Shown piece by piece: positions 16,240 through 24,416 of a stretch of 33,803 bases of DNA; position 1 is the stretch's first letter, and each line of letters opens with the position of its first letter. The stretch lies in assembly GCA_017503865.1 (NCBI GenBank), contig JAFVSI010000053.1, positions 1 through 33,803 on the forward strand, given 5' to 3'. Origin of the DNA: Clostridia bacterium (GTDB taxonomy: Bacteria; Bacillota; Clostridia; Oscillospirales; CAG-272). The notes below the pieces were generated by a model, which saw nothing but the letters and a program-made list of their open reading frames with translations, made no database searches and was not told the DNA's origin. Both the position numbers and the translations under genes were made by a program.

Positions 16240-17272
16240 AATCACTGAACCTCCTTATCTTTATCGGGTACTTTTTTCTAAACAGTGCCATAAAATTCTT
16301 GAAGTTATACTTTTCTCTGAACGTCTTGAGTGCAGGAGCATTCTTATAAATAACTATTACGATAAGAATGAGTGCATAGAAGAGGTTTTGGAGAACTGCA
16401 AGGTCACCTGTGAGCATTGTCTGGAGCTTGACGTTAAGGAAGGTTATAAGCGTAGCGGCAACGATAGAGCCGTTGATGCTTCCAATACCGCCAAGAACTA
16501 CCATAACAAGTATCTCGATAGAATAGTTATAGTCAAAGCTTGCACTCTGAATACGGGAGTTGCTGTAGCTGAAGAGAACTCCCGCAACGCCTGCGAAGAA
16601 GGAAGAAATCATAAATACAAGAAGCTTGTACTTTGTGACGTCAATACCCATTGCTCTTGCGGCTATCTCGTTATCACGAATCGAGGTTACCGCTCTTCCA
16701 TGCTTACTGTGAAGCAGGTTTTGTGTTACTGCTATCGTGATAAGCACGAAAGCGAACGCAACTATAAAGAGAGAGTTCTTATCGAATCTTGGGGATTTAA
16801 GACCGGTCGTACCACCGAAGAGTGCTTCGGGGGCGTTCATAAAGAGAGAACGGGCTATCTCACCGAATGCAAGTGTTACTATCGCAAGGTAGTCACCGCG
16901 AAGTCTGAGTGCGGGAAGACCTATAACAACTCCCGCAAGAGCCGCCACAAGTCCACCTACGATGATAGAGATGAGGAGCGTGGGGAAGGAGTTGCCAAGC
17001 ACTGGCTCGAGTATTACCGAAACCTTACCGCCAAGATATGCACCGACACACATAAATCCTGCGTGACCGAGCGAAAGCTCACCCAAAAATCCTACGACCA
17101 TACCGAGAGATACGGCAAGAATAATAGCAATAGCTATCTTCTCAAGCAAGTAAAGGTCGGCAGTCTTAGCACTGCCTGTGAGAGACATGACGGTATAGAA
17201 GAGAGCAACTGCGGCAATGATTATGTAAGAGAGGTATCTCTTGAGAAAATTGAATACAGCTTTCTTATCCAT
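16208..17272 (-). CDS. livM: Branched-chain amino acid ABC transporter permease LivM
   Basis: Membrane permease of the importer, 354 residues with many hydrophobic segments. The conserved cytoplasmic-loop signature of the family is visible as GRAVTSIRDNEIAARAMGID, and the segment GYVGELSLGHAGF-like FLGELSLGHAGFMCVGAY lies near residue 65. It starts one base after the livH stop and overlaps livG by 32 bases. The C terminus ends in a basic tail that extends into the livG reading region. A 386-codon frame on the opposite strand is a shadow. Confidence 0.95.
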   Translation of the reverse strand: MDKKAVFNFLKRYLSYIIIAAVALFYTVMSLTGSAKTADLYLLEKIAIAIILAVSLGMVVGFLGELSLGHAGFMCVGAYLGGKVSVILEPVLGNSFPTLLISIIVGGLVAALAGVVIGLPALRLRGDYLAIVTLAFGEIARSLFMNAPEALFGGTTGLKSPRFDKNSLFIVAFAFVLITIAVTQNLLHSKHGRAVTSIRDNEIAARAMGIDVTKYKLLVFMISSFFAGVAGVLFSYSNSRIQSASFDYNYSIEILVMVVLGGIGSINGSIVAATLITFLNVKLQTMLTGDLAVLQNLFYALILIVIVIYKNAPALKTFREKYNFKNFMALFRKKYPIKIRRFSDYGRRKNNQHL

Positions 17273-17273
17273 A

Positions 17274-18149
17274 TTATACCTTCTCCCTTCTCATCTTTCC
17301 GAGAATACCCGAAGGCTTCACTAAAAGAACGATTATAAGTATTGCAAACTCAACCGCGTCGGTATAGGGTGCGAGTGCGGGTACGCTGTAAGAAAGGCTC
17401 TCGATAACGCCAAGAAGGATACCGCCGACCATAGCACCGGGAATAGAGCCGATACCGCCTATAACCGCCGCCGTAAACGCCTTGATACCGGGCATAGCAC
17501 CGAGAGTGGTCGAAAGGCTGGGAGCTTTACAGAGCATAAGGTATCCTGCGATAGCGGCAAGAGCTGAGCCTATCGCAAAGGTTATAGTTATTATGGCATT
17601 TGTATTGATACCCATAAGAAGAGCCGCATCTCTATCCTCGGAGACAGCTATCATAGCACGTCCTGTCTTAGAGTAGTTAACGAAAAGAGTAAGCACTGCC
17701 ATTACCACTACGGTGACCGCAAGGGTAATAAGTGTGCTGTATGCAATATCGAAAGAGCCGATTTTAAAAGCTCCTGATATTTGAAGCTTTACGGGCATCT
17801 TCGTAGCCGAACCGAAAAGTATCTGTGCCAAGCTCTGAAGAAGCGAGCTGACGCCGATAGCGGTGATAAGAACGGCAAGAGGAGATGCTCCTCTCAGGGG
17901 GCGGTATGCAAAACGCTCGATAACGATACCGAGGACTACGCAGAATACTACTGCCGCAGCGACTGCCCAAAGAGGATGACCGAGCAGGGTAAGAGTTACG
18001 AACATCATATATCCGCCCGCCATTATTACGTCACCGTGTGCGAAGTTAAGCATCTTTGCGATACCGTAAACCATCGTGTATCCAAGAGCGATAATAGCAT
18101 ACGTTCCGCCGGCACTTAAGCCGTTTATAAGTGCTATTAAAAATTTCAT
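17274..18149 (-). CDS. livH: Branched-chain amino acid ABC transporter permease LivH
   Basis: Partner permease of LivM, 291 residues and strongly hydrophobic, with about eight membrane segments. Family marks: ALGYTMVYGIAKMLNFAHGD near the N terminus, GRAMIAVSEDRDAALLMGI in the central loop, and the segment FTAAVIGGIGSIPGAMVGG. The ribosome binding site for livM lies in its last codons. It is separated from livK by an 89-base gap with a strong hairpin (18180-18215), a common arrangement that lets the binding protein be made in excess of the permeases. Confidence 0.95.
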   Translation of the reverse strand: MKFLIALINGLSAGGTYAIIALGYTMVYGIAKMLNFAHGDVIMAGGYMMFVTLTLLGHPLWAVAAAVVFCVVLGIVIERFAYRPLRGASPLAVLITAIGVSSLLQSLAQILFGSATKMPVKLQISGAFKIGSFDIAYSTLITLAVTVVVMAVLTLFVNYSKTGRAMIAVSEDRDAALLMGINTNAIITITFAIGSALAAIAGYLMLCKAPSLSTTLGAMPGIKAFTAAVIGGIGSIPGAMVGGILLGVIESLSYSVPALAPYTDAVEFAILIIVLLVKPSGILGKMRREKV

Positions 18150-18179
18150 AATGTTTCCTTTAAATTCGTTTTTAGACGA

Positions 18180-18215
18180 GAATTTGCCGACACGGTTTTC
18201 CGCAGCGGCAAATTC
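18180..18215 (-). other. Intercistronic hairpin between livK and livH
   Basis: Perfect 10-bp stem, GAATTTGCCG (18180-18189) with CGGCAAATTC (18206-18215), and an inner CGG-AAAA-CCG stem. No T-run follows on the minus strand, so it is more likely an mRNA-stabilising or processing element than a terminator. It would protect the 3' end of the livK message. Confidence 0.6.
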
Positions 18216-18238
18216 ATGTTAAATTTTTTGTCTTTTAA

Positions 18239-19420
18239 TTAAGCGTTAGCTTCCTTGATAACGAAAGCGATAGCTGTCTTGTTGACGTAACCTGTGGATT
18301 CCCATGTGATGTTGTCACCGGTATTTCCGCTGTACGTGAAGCCACCGTTAAACTTTGCCTTAAGGATCTCGCAGAGCTCGGATGCATCCATTCCGGGAGC
18401 AATGTCCTTGCCCTCAGCCTTAGCTTCCTTCATTGCGTTGTAGATTGCATATACGCAGTCATATGCGGAAGCACCGAACTGGTTAAGTGTCTCTGCACCG
18501 AACTTCTCGGTGTACTTCTTGATGTATTCAGCAGCTGCACCCTCGGTAGCCTTTGAGTTGAAGTGAGAGAGCATGGAGATTTCCTGAGGAATTGCTGTGA
18601 TGTCAAAGCCCTCTGCAGACTCGATACCGTCAAAGCCGTCACATCCGTAGTAGATAGCGTCAGCAGCTACCTTGTCCTTAGCCTGTGTCATAAACGCGGA
18701 AGCGGGAGTGTAGTAGATGGGCATGAAGATAAACTTGCAATCCTTAAGAAGCTCAATCTGTGTTGTGAAGTCGAGACCGTCGCCTACGAAAGAAGCCTCA
18801 ACAGTTGCAATAGACTCTTTAAGAGTTGCCTTGAAAGCATCGTAAATACCCTTTGAGTACGGGTCGTCGGACTTGTAGAAGATACCGATAGATGTGTAGT
18901 CAAGAGTGTTTACGTAGTCAGCGGCAACTGTACCCTGGTTACCGTCTGCGAAGCACATCTGGTAGCCGTTGGTGTAAAGATCTTCGGGCTCATCCTCTGT
19001 TCCCGCATAAACGATAGCGTTAGCAGAAGCGGAGGGAGTGATGAAGAATACGTTGTCCTCAGCGGAGAGCTCTGTAAACTCAAGACCGGGGTTTGTGGTT
19101 ACACAACCAAGAGAAACAACCATTCCCTTATCAACCATTGCTGCATAGTTTGTAGCAACCTTGGTTGCGTCGTGCTGGTCATCAAATGCCTCAAGAGTGA
19201 ACATAACACCGTCAAGACCGCCTGCTGCGTTGATCTCGTCAACTGCCATCTGAGCGGAGTTCTTAACTGCTACGCCGTAAACTGCTGCGGCACCGGTAAG
19301 AGGACCGGACATACCGATAACGTAAGTGTCTGCCTTGTTAGCACCACATCCAACGAATGCGGTTGCTGCGAGAAGTGCACACATAACGAGTGCGAGCACC
19401 TTCATTGCTGTCTTTTTCAT
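18239..19420 (-). CDS. livK: Branched-chain amino acid ABC transporter substrate-binding lipoprotein
   Basis: Extracytoplasmic binding lipoprotein that captures branched-chain amino acids for LivHMGF. Of 393 residues, the first 24 form a signal peptide ending in the lipobox FVGC. The mature part is a type I periplasmic-binding fold: YVIGMSGPLTGAAAVYG at its start, AVDEINAAGG, then EAFDDQHDATKVATNYAAMVD, all typical of LivJ/LivK-like proteins. The exact ligand could be another small amino acid or amide. AGGTG precedes the ATG, and a strong promoter lies 67 bases upstream. The coding sequence uses favoured codons heavily, consistent with high expression. Confidence 0.93.
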   Translation of the reverse strand: MKKTAMKVLALVMCALLAATAFVGCGANKADTYVIGMSGPLTGAAAVYGVAVKNSAQMAVDEINAAGGLDGVMFTLEAFDDQHDATKVATNYAAMVDKGMVVSLGCVTTNPGLEFTELSAEDNVFFITPSASANAIVYAGTEDEPEDLYTNGYQMCFADGNQGTVAADYVNTLDYTSIGIFYKSDDPYSKGIYDAFKATLKESIATVEASFVGDGLDFTTQIELLKDCKFIFMPIYYTPASAFMTQAKDKVAADAIYYGCDGFDGIESAEGFDITAIPQEISMLSHFNSKATEGAAAEYIKKYTEKFGAETLNQFGASAYDCVYAIYNAMKEAKAEGKDIAPGMDASELCEILKAKFNGGFTYSGNTGDNITWESTGYVNKTAIAFVIKEANA

Positions 19421-19486
19421 GATAAATCACCTCATGTAGAATATTTTTCCATCGGCAAAAATATTTCCCGATTTTATATACATTAT

Positions 19487-19515
19487 ATAATATCACAACA
19501 AATTTGACTTGTCAA
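19487..19515 (-). promoter_or_regulatory. Promoter of the liv operon
   Basis: On the minus strand TTGACA (19515-19510), 17 bases, TATTAT (19492-19487), with the extension TGTGA. The -35 lies inside the palindrome TTGACTTGTCAA (19504-19515), a possible operator. Confidence 0.85.
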
Positions 19516-19700
19516 GAAAATTGCAAACTTTTTTTCATTAAAATGAATATTTTTCTGTAAAAGGGGTGAAAAATAGCTTGAAGAAAGCATTTTGGGCGTT
19601 TTTTTGAGCTTTAATTTGCTATAAAATGAATAAAAAAACGCACAAAGGCAAAAATAAATCCATAAGAACTTAAATGCAAAATATCAAAAGGAGCCAGAAT

Positions 19701-20444
19701 ATGTCTGAAAAGAAAAATTCTTTATTCGAAAAAATGAAAAATTCGAAGGTAAACCGAGCGACCGTTGTCTCGGTAGCGATGCTTTTGGTGGCAACTCTCG
19801 TTATCGTAGGGGTAACGCTCGCGTCTAACCGTTCTAAAAAAAACGATCTTCCGCCGGTAGATACCGATACGAAGGACACGACCGATGCACCCGAAACCGA
19901 TGAGCCTGACGAAAGTGCTGCTGTTACCGAACCCGAGGAAACTAAGCCCCCTGTGAGCGATCCCTCGAAGCCCACCGCTGAGCCTCTTCCTTCCTTTGTT
20001 CTTCCCGTCAAGGGTGCGATTCTTAAGGAGCACGATGCCGCTCTTCAGGTCTACTCCGCAACTATGGGCGATTACAGAGTTCACCTCGGCATTGACGTTG
20101 TGACCGAGGAGAACGCACCCGTCTATGCGGCGGCAGACGGCAAGGTGTCGAAGATATGGGAAGACGTTAAGATGGGATACTGTATGGCTATCGAGCATAG
20201 CGGCGACTGTGTTACCGTATATAAAAATCTCGGCAAGACGTTGCCTGAGGGAATCGCCGAGGGCGTGTCTGTGCGTTCGGGACAGCTTGTTGCGACTGTT
20301 GGAAACAGTGCGATGATCGAGATTGCCGAGGAGCCTCATCTCCACTTTGAGATGACAGTTGGCGGTCTTTCGGTAGATCCTCTTGAGTATTATGATGACA
20401 AGGCACTCGAGGCACTGAAGCTTGATTCCTCTTACGAGGAGTAA
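19701..20444 (+). CDS. Membrane-anchored M23 (LytM-type) peptidase, SpoIIQ-like
   Basis: Predicted cell-wall endopeptidase, 247 residues: a short cytoplasmic tail, one membrane segment (about 20-42), a Thr/Glu/Pro-rich linker (about 50-96) and a LytM domain (about 115-232). Zinc ligands H128 and D132 (HLGID) and H215 (HLHFE), plus H166 and H213, are present, so it should be active, unlike the degenerate SpoIIQ of B. subtilis. The single N-terminal helix, the DYRVHLGID form and the closing VDPLEY resemble SpoIIQ of spore-forming Clostridia, but a general wall hydrolase is possible. The ATG at 19701 has AAAGGAG 7 bases upstream; an earlier in-frame ATG at 19674 does not. No clear sigmaA promoter was found in the 280-base gap before it. 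Confidence 0.85.
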   Translation: MSEKKNSLFEKMKNSKVNRATVVSVAMLLVATLVIVGVTLASNRSKKNDLPPVDTDTKDTTDAPETDEPDESAAVTEPEETKPPVSDPSKPTAEPLPSFVLPVKGAILKEHDAALQVYSATMGDYRVHLGIDVVTEENAPVYAAADGKVSKIWEDVKMGYCMAIEHSGDCVTVYKNLGKTLPEGIAEGVSVRSGQLVATVGNSAMIEIAEEPHLHFEMTVGGLSVDPLEYYDDKALEALKLDSSYEE

Positions 20445-20449
20445 AAAAC

Positions 20450-20476
20450 AAGGAAGGCAAATTTGCCTTCCTTTTT
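20450..20476. terminator. Bidirectional terminator, M23 gene / AEC transporter gene
   Basis: Stem AAGGAAGGCAA/TTGCCTTCCTT (20450-20460, 20464-20474), with T's on the plus side and an A-run before it that gives T's on the minus side. The AEC stop codon at 20475-20477 lies in the T-run. Confidence 0.85.
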
Positions 20477-21446
20477 ATTTTACAAGACTTGAAAAAATCA
20501 GATATAGCAATGGAATGGTGATTACAGATAAAATCTGGGAGATCATTACCATTGAGGCTCCGGGACGTGTGTCTCCACCGTAAGCGGCGGGGAAAACGAT
20601 GGTGTTAAGACCTATGGGAGATGCAAACCCGACGAGAGCAAGTATGAAAAGCTCCTCCGGAGCACCGAGTAATATAATTATTGTAAGAATTGTCGAAGGA
20701 ATAGCCACAAGCCTCAAAAAAGCCATAAGATAGCTCCTTTTATCAAGAAGGAGCGATTTTATATCGTATGTGCCGATAACAAGACCTGTTATAAGCATTG
20801 CGATAGGACCCATGCAGCTTGAGGCGTTGTCAAGTGCAGTCAAAAGAAAGCTCGGAAGATATTTCGAGACACCGCACAATCCAAAGACGATTCCGAGTAT
20901 CATTGCAATGAGGGGCGGCGAAAGCAAGGCTCTTTTTATACATTTGAAAAAGCCGTCGCCCTCTTTCCTCGGGATGAGAAGGTAAAGCCCCAGTGCATAG
21001 CAGGCAATATTAAAGGAAAAGGTGAAGAGTGTGTATTTAAAGAAAAGCTCCTCTCCCCATATGCCGAGAATCACAAAATTGCCGACAAATCCGTAATTGG
21101 ATACCGCAATTGCATATTTATATATATTCCTTCGGTAGTCTTCGGTAAGGTCTCGCTTTTTTCTCTTAACAATGGCGTAAGGAAGCGTTAAGGCGAGTAT
21201 GATCGGAATGAGTAGAAAAAGAGCACCAAAAAGTATGAGAGATGAGTTTTCTTTAAAGGTGGTTGGATTGCACTGCTTTATTTGAGTTGCAAAGTTGAGC
21301 GCGGGCAAAAAAACGAGTGTCTCGAGCTTCGACAAAATGACGTGAGAGTTGTCTGGAACAAGCTTTGCTTTTCTCAAAACAAATCCCGCCAAAACGAGCG
21401 AGAGTATCATTAAAAGTTGGTTTAAGGTTGCGTTGAAAATTAACAT
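20475..21446 (-). CDS. AEC (auxin efflux carrier) family transporter
   Basis: A 323-residue integral membrane protein with about ten hydrophobic segments in two halves. The N-terminal stretch LAGFVLRKAKLVPDNSHVILSKLETLVFLPALNF is split here only for description: it has the GFVLRK helix end and the LSKLETLVFLPAL segment that mark AEC carriers. SNYGFVGNFVILGIWGEE follows in the middle. The family moves organic anions such as malate, or auxin-like acids. It lies 84 bases downstream of the AraC-type regulator on the same strand, near the galactonate operon, which itself has no transporter; transport of a sugar acid is possible but unproven. No good Shine-Dalgarno site precedes the ATG at 21446. 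Confidence 0.85.
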   Translation of the reverse strand: MLIFNATLNQLLMILSLVLAGFVLRKAKLVPDNSHVILSKLETLVFLPALNFATQIKQCNPTTFKENSSLILFGALFLLIPIILALTLPYAIVKRKKRDLTEDYRRNIYKYAIAVSNYGFVGNFVILGIWGEELFFKYTLFTFSFNIACYALGLYLLIPRKEGDGFFKCIKRALLSPPLIAMILGIVFGLCGVSKYLPSFLLTALDNASSCMGPIAMLITGLVIGTYDIKSLLLDKRSYLMAFLRLVAIPSTILTIIILLGAPEELFILALVGFASPIGLNTIVFPAAYGGDTRPGASMVMISQILSVITIPLLYLIFSSLVK

Positions 21447-21530
21447 ATTTCTGTTTTTATAATTTCTTTTTAAAAAATATGAGAGTTGTTCGCTTGATAA
21501 AAATATAGTAACGAAAAATCTAATTAAAAA

Positions 21531-22382
21531 TCAAAAAATCGCTATATTTCTATAAATCGCAGGTGTTGAATTTGTGATGTTTTTGAAAACTCTTGTAAAA
21601 TATGACACTGAGGAGAATCCAAACTCGGAAGAAATTTCGGCAATAGTTTTTTGTGACGAAATAAGCAATCTCTTTGCTTGACTTATGCGTACTAGATTTA
21701 CGTAATCAACGAAGGTTATGCCTACAGTTTTCTTAAAAAGTCGGCAGAAATATTCGCGGTTCATATCGAGCGTTTTTGCAATTTCCTCGAGCGAAATTTC
21801 CTTTGTGTAATTCTCTTTGACAAAGAGTAGAGCAGGGAAGATCTTGCTTGCGGCGTTTTCATCAAGACCGCGTATGCGGCTCTCAAGAAGTCCTCCTCGT
21901 TCGAGAAGCCCAAGTAAGATTTTTGAATATCCTTCCACGAAAAGAGAGGCACTTTTGTCCTTCTTTTCGTTTTCCTCAGAGATTCGTGCGATATTTGAAA
22001 AAAAATCGCCAGTTGTCTCGTCCTCGCGACGAAGATACAGAAAATCTCTGTCAAAATGCGAAAGTGCGTCGTACAAATACTCGCCAACCTCAGAAAGCGA
22101 CGCAGGTATGAGAACCTTTTTGTTTATCTTTATCGATGCGGTGGCGGTGAAGGGAAGAATCGGCTTTGCCGTATGAGGAACAGAGCTTTTTATGATAAGC
22201 ACGTCTCCTACTCGAAGATTGATTTTTTTTGACGCTACCTTAACCTCGAGCATTCCCGATTTCCCTGCAAGTATCTGCATCTCGCTATGTACGTGCTGTC
22301 CTCCGGAAAACTCTCTGTCTCCAAACTCAAGCGAAGCGACAAGAACGTCGGGCAACGCTGTGTTTATGGCTTTTTTACCCAT
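21531..22382 (-). CDS. AraC-family transcriptional regulator with cupin sensor domain
   Basis: A 283-residue regulator: an N-terminal cupin-like sensor (about 15-90, with HVHSEMQIL at 30-38 and SVPH near 67-70) and a C-terminal AraC/XylS double helix-turn-helix (about 183-280) with ISLEEIAKTLDM, YFCRLFKKTVG, IAEISSEFGF and YFTRVFKNITN. This class usually activates sugar or sugar-acid catabolic genes when the cupin binds the substrate. It is divergent from the galactonate operon, and a 15-bp direct repeat lies between the two promoters, so it most likely controls that operon and perhaps the AEC gene behind it. The ATG has a good AGGAGA site. Confidence 0.92.
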   Translation of the reverse strand: MGKKAINTALPDVLVASLEFGDREFSGGQHVHSEMQILAGKSGMLEVKVASKKINLRVGDVLIIKSSVPHTAKPILPFTATASIKINKKVLIPASLSEVGEYLYDALSHFDRDFLYLRREDETTGDFFSNIARISEENEKKDKSASLFVEGYSKILLGLLERGGLLESRIRGLDENAASKIFPALLFVKENYTKEISLEEIAKTLDMNREYFCRLFKKTVGITFVDYVNLVRISQAKRLLISSQKTIAEISSEFGFSSVSYFTRVFKNITNSTPAIYRNIAIF

Positions 22383-22461
22383 ATGTATCTCCTATAAAAT
22401 CAAAATAATGCAAACTAAAAATCTTGGTATAAATCCTATAATTCATATAACAACTGATTTA

Positions 22462-22490
22462 ATTGTATCATATTAGTCTTTTGTTTTCAA
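22462..22490 (-). promoter_or_regulatory. Promoter of the AraC-type regulator
   Basis: On the minus strand TTGAAA (22490-22485), 17 bases, TACAAT (22467-22462), with TG one base before the -10. Confidence 0.75.
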
Positions 22491-22530
22491 TAGGTGATTG
22501 TCAATTTTTTGAAATTTATTTTTTAAAATT

Positions 22531-22564
22531 CTCCTCAAAAAACGCTCGTCTCCTCAAAAAACGC
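22531..22564. promoter_or_regulatory. Direct-repeat operator, likely AraC-regulator site
   Basis: CTCCTCAAAAAACGC occurs exactly twice, at 22531-22545 and 22550-22564, with a 19-bp period. It is in the 298-base gap between the regulator and the galactonate operon, 57-90 bp upstream of the latter's -35. AraC-family activators bind direct repeats about two helical turns apart at such positions. Confidence 0.7.
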
Positions 22565-22620
22565 GATTGTTATATTTAAAAATTATTTATATTTCAATGA
22601 TAAATAATACCCGAAACCCC

Positions 22621-22649
22621 TTGACGAGCCAAGAAATATTTGATACAAT
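22621..22649 (+). promoter_or_regulatory. Promoter of the galactonate operon
   Basis: TTGACG at 22621-22626, 17-base spacer, TACAAT at 22644-22649, with TG one base before the -10. TAGGAGG at 22666-22672 serves the ATG at 22681. Confidence 0.85.
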
Positions 22650-22680
22650 TAGCCTGAATAAATATTAGGAGGCATAAACA

Positions 22681-23334
22681 ATGCGTGAAACAATTATTCA
22701 AAAAGTTTTAGAACATAAGGCTATCGCCATCGTTAGGGGTGCAAGTGTTGAGGACTGTCTCAAGGTTGCCGATGCACTTTACGAGGGCGGAATCCGTTTT
22801 ATGGAGATAACCTTCAACCAGAAGAACCCCGATTCCTTCAAGGATACGGCTGCCGCTATCAAGGGTGTTTCCGAGAAATATGCTGGCAAGATGTACGTAG
22901 GTGCAGGCACGGTTACTACACCCGAGCTTGTTGAGATCGCTGCAAACGCAGGAGCTCTCTACATAATCTCTCCCGACACAAACCCCGATGTTATTAAGAA
23001 GACACGCGAGCTCGGTCTCGTTTCTATGCCCGGTGCACTCACACCTTCCGAGGTACTTCTTGCACACCGTTCGGGCGCTGATTTCGTAAAGCTCTTCCCC
23101 GTAGGAACACTTGGTGCTGCTTACGTTAAGGCACTTTGTGCACCTATCAGCCACGTTAAGATGCTTGGCGTTGGAGGCGTAAACGAAGAGAATGCGGCTG
23201 ACTTTATGAAGGCTGGCGTTGTCGGTGTTGGCGTTGGCGGAAACCTTGCTAACAAGAAGTGGATCGATGCAGGTGAATTCCACAAGATCACCGAGACAGC
23301 TAAAAAGCTCGTTGAAAACATTAAGAACGTTTAA
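22681..23334 (+). CDS. 2-keto-3-deoxy-6-phosphogalactonate/gluconate aldolase
   Basis: Class I aldolase splitting 2-keto-3-deoxy-6-phospho sugar acid into pyruvate and glyceraldehyde 3-phosphate. The 217-residue protein has the KDPG-aldolase fold marks: IVRG near 17-20, general-base glutamate E42 in MEIT, GAGTV at 74-78, Schiff-base lysine K137 in FVKLFPVG, and the phosphate-binding GGV and GVGVGG loops. With dgoD in the same operon, the galactonate-derived substrate is the most likely one (role of DgoA), but the enzyme may accept both epimers. It is the first gene of the operon, 35 bases ahead of the kinase. Confidence 0.93.
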   Translation: MRETIIQKVLEHKAIAIVRGASVEDCLKVADALYEGGIRFMEITFNQKNPDSFKDTAAAIKGVSEKYAGKMYVGAGTVTTPELVEIAANAGALYIISPDTNPDVIKKTRELGLVSMPGALTPSEVLLAHRSGADFVKLFPVGTLGAAYVKALCAPISHVKMLGVGGVNEENAADFMKAGVVGVGVGGNLANKKWIDAGEFHKITETAKKLVENIKNV

Positions 23335-23369
23335 TTTTAAAAATAACGATATACAAAAGGAGAAAAATT

Positions 23370-24392
23370 ATGAAAAGAATTATTACTTTCGGTGAGATTA
23401 TGATGCGTCTCAATCCCGAGGGATACCTTCGCTTCGTTCAGGCAACAAAGTTTGAGGCTTCTTATGCTGGCGGTGAGGCAAACGTTGCAGTTTCTCTCGC
23501 TAACTACGGTATGGACGCAGCTTTCGTTTCTAAGGTACCGAAGCACGAGATCGGTCAGTGTGCAGTAAACGCACTCCGTCAGTTCGGTGTTGACACAAGC
23601 CTTATGGTTCGTGGCGGCGAGAGACTTGGTCTTTACTACGTAGAAAAGGGTGCTTCTCAGAGAGCATCGAAGGTTATTTACGACCGCGCAGGTGCTGCAA
23701 TAGCTAAGGCAACTGCTGCTGACTTCGATTGGAAGAAGATCTTTGAGGGTGCTGACTGGTTCCACTTCACAGGAATTACTCCCGCTCTCGGCGGCGAGCT
23801 TCCCGAGATCTGTCTTGAGGCTTGTAAGGCTGCTAAGGAGCTTGGTGTAAAGATAAGCTGCGACCTTAACTACCGTAAGAAGCTCTGGACAAACAAAGAG
23901 GCTGAGGCAGTAATGTCTAAGCTCATGCCCTACGTTAACGTTTGTATCGCTAACGAAGAGGATGCTAAGGACGTATTCGGTATCGAGGCTGAGGGAACCG
24001 ACCTCTACGCAGGAAAGGTAAACCACGACGGTTACATCAGTGTTGCTCGTCAGCTCACTGAGAAGTTTGGATTTGACAAGGTTGCTATCACACTTCGTGA
24101 GAGTATTTCCGCTTCCGACAACGGTTGGGCAGCTATGCTTTACTCCGACGGAAAGGCATACTTCTCTCCCAAGTACAACGTTCGTATCGTTGACCGTGTA
24201 GGCGGCGGCGACAGCTTTGGCGGCGGACTTATCTACTCACTCCTTTCTGACTTCGACGATCAGAAGGCAATCAACTTCGCAGTTGCAGCTTCTTGTCTCA
24301 AGCACTCCATCGAGCACGACTTTAACCTTGTATCTGTTGCAGAGGTTGAGGCTCTTGCAGGCGGTAACGCTTCGGGCCGTGTTCAGAGATAA
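23370..24392 (+). CDS. PfkB-family 2-keto-3-deoxy sugar-acid kinase (KdgK-like)
   Basis: Phosphorylates 2-keto-3-deoxygluconate/galactonate at position 6, supplying the aldolase. The 340-residue ribokinase-fold protein begins with ITFGEIMMRLNPEG, has GGEANVAVSLANYG at 34-47, and ends in the anion-hole motif GGGDSFGGG, where D281 is the catalytic base. It resembles KdgK rather than the unrelated DgoK family that performs this step in the E. coli galactonate pathway. AAGGAG precedes the ATG, and dgoD follows after 24 bases. Codon use here and in the flanking two genes is biased as in well-expressed genes. Confidence 0.92.
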   Translation: MKRIITFGEIMMRLNPEGYLRFVQATKFEASYAGGEANVAVSLANYGMDAAFVSKVPKHEIGQCAVNALRQFGVDTSLMVRGGERLGLYYVEKGASQRASKVIYDRAGAAIAKATAADFDWKKIFEGADWFHFTGITPALGGELPEICLEACKAAKELGVKISCDLNYRKKLWTNKEAEAVMSKLMPYVNVCIANEEDAKDVFGIEAEGTDLYAGKVNHDGYISVARQLTEKFGFDKVAITLRESISASDNGWAAMLYSDGKAYFSPKYNVRIVDRVGGGDSFGGGLIYSLLSDFDDQKAINFAVAASCLKHSIEHDFNLVSVAEVEALAGGNASGRVQR

Positions 24393-24416
24393 GTTTATTA
24401 TCACGAGGTAATTAGA

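Noticed and set aside
16178-17338. 386-codon plus-strand frame opposite livM
   Set aside because: Low-complexity, Lys/Arg/Cys-rich shadow of a clear permease gene on the other strand.
19596-19643. Inverted repeat GCGTTTTTTT/AAAAAAACGC before the M23 gene as a terminator or operator
   Set aside because: The arms are mostly A/T runs with a 28-nt loop; likely chance in AT-rich DNA. No sigmaF- or sigmaG-type promoter could be confirmed there.
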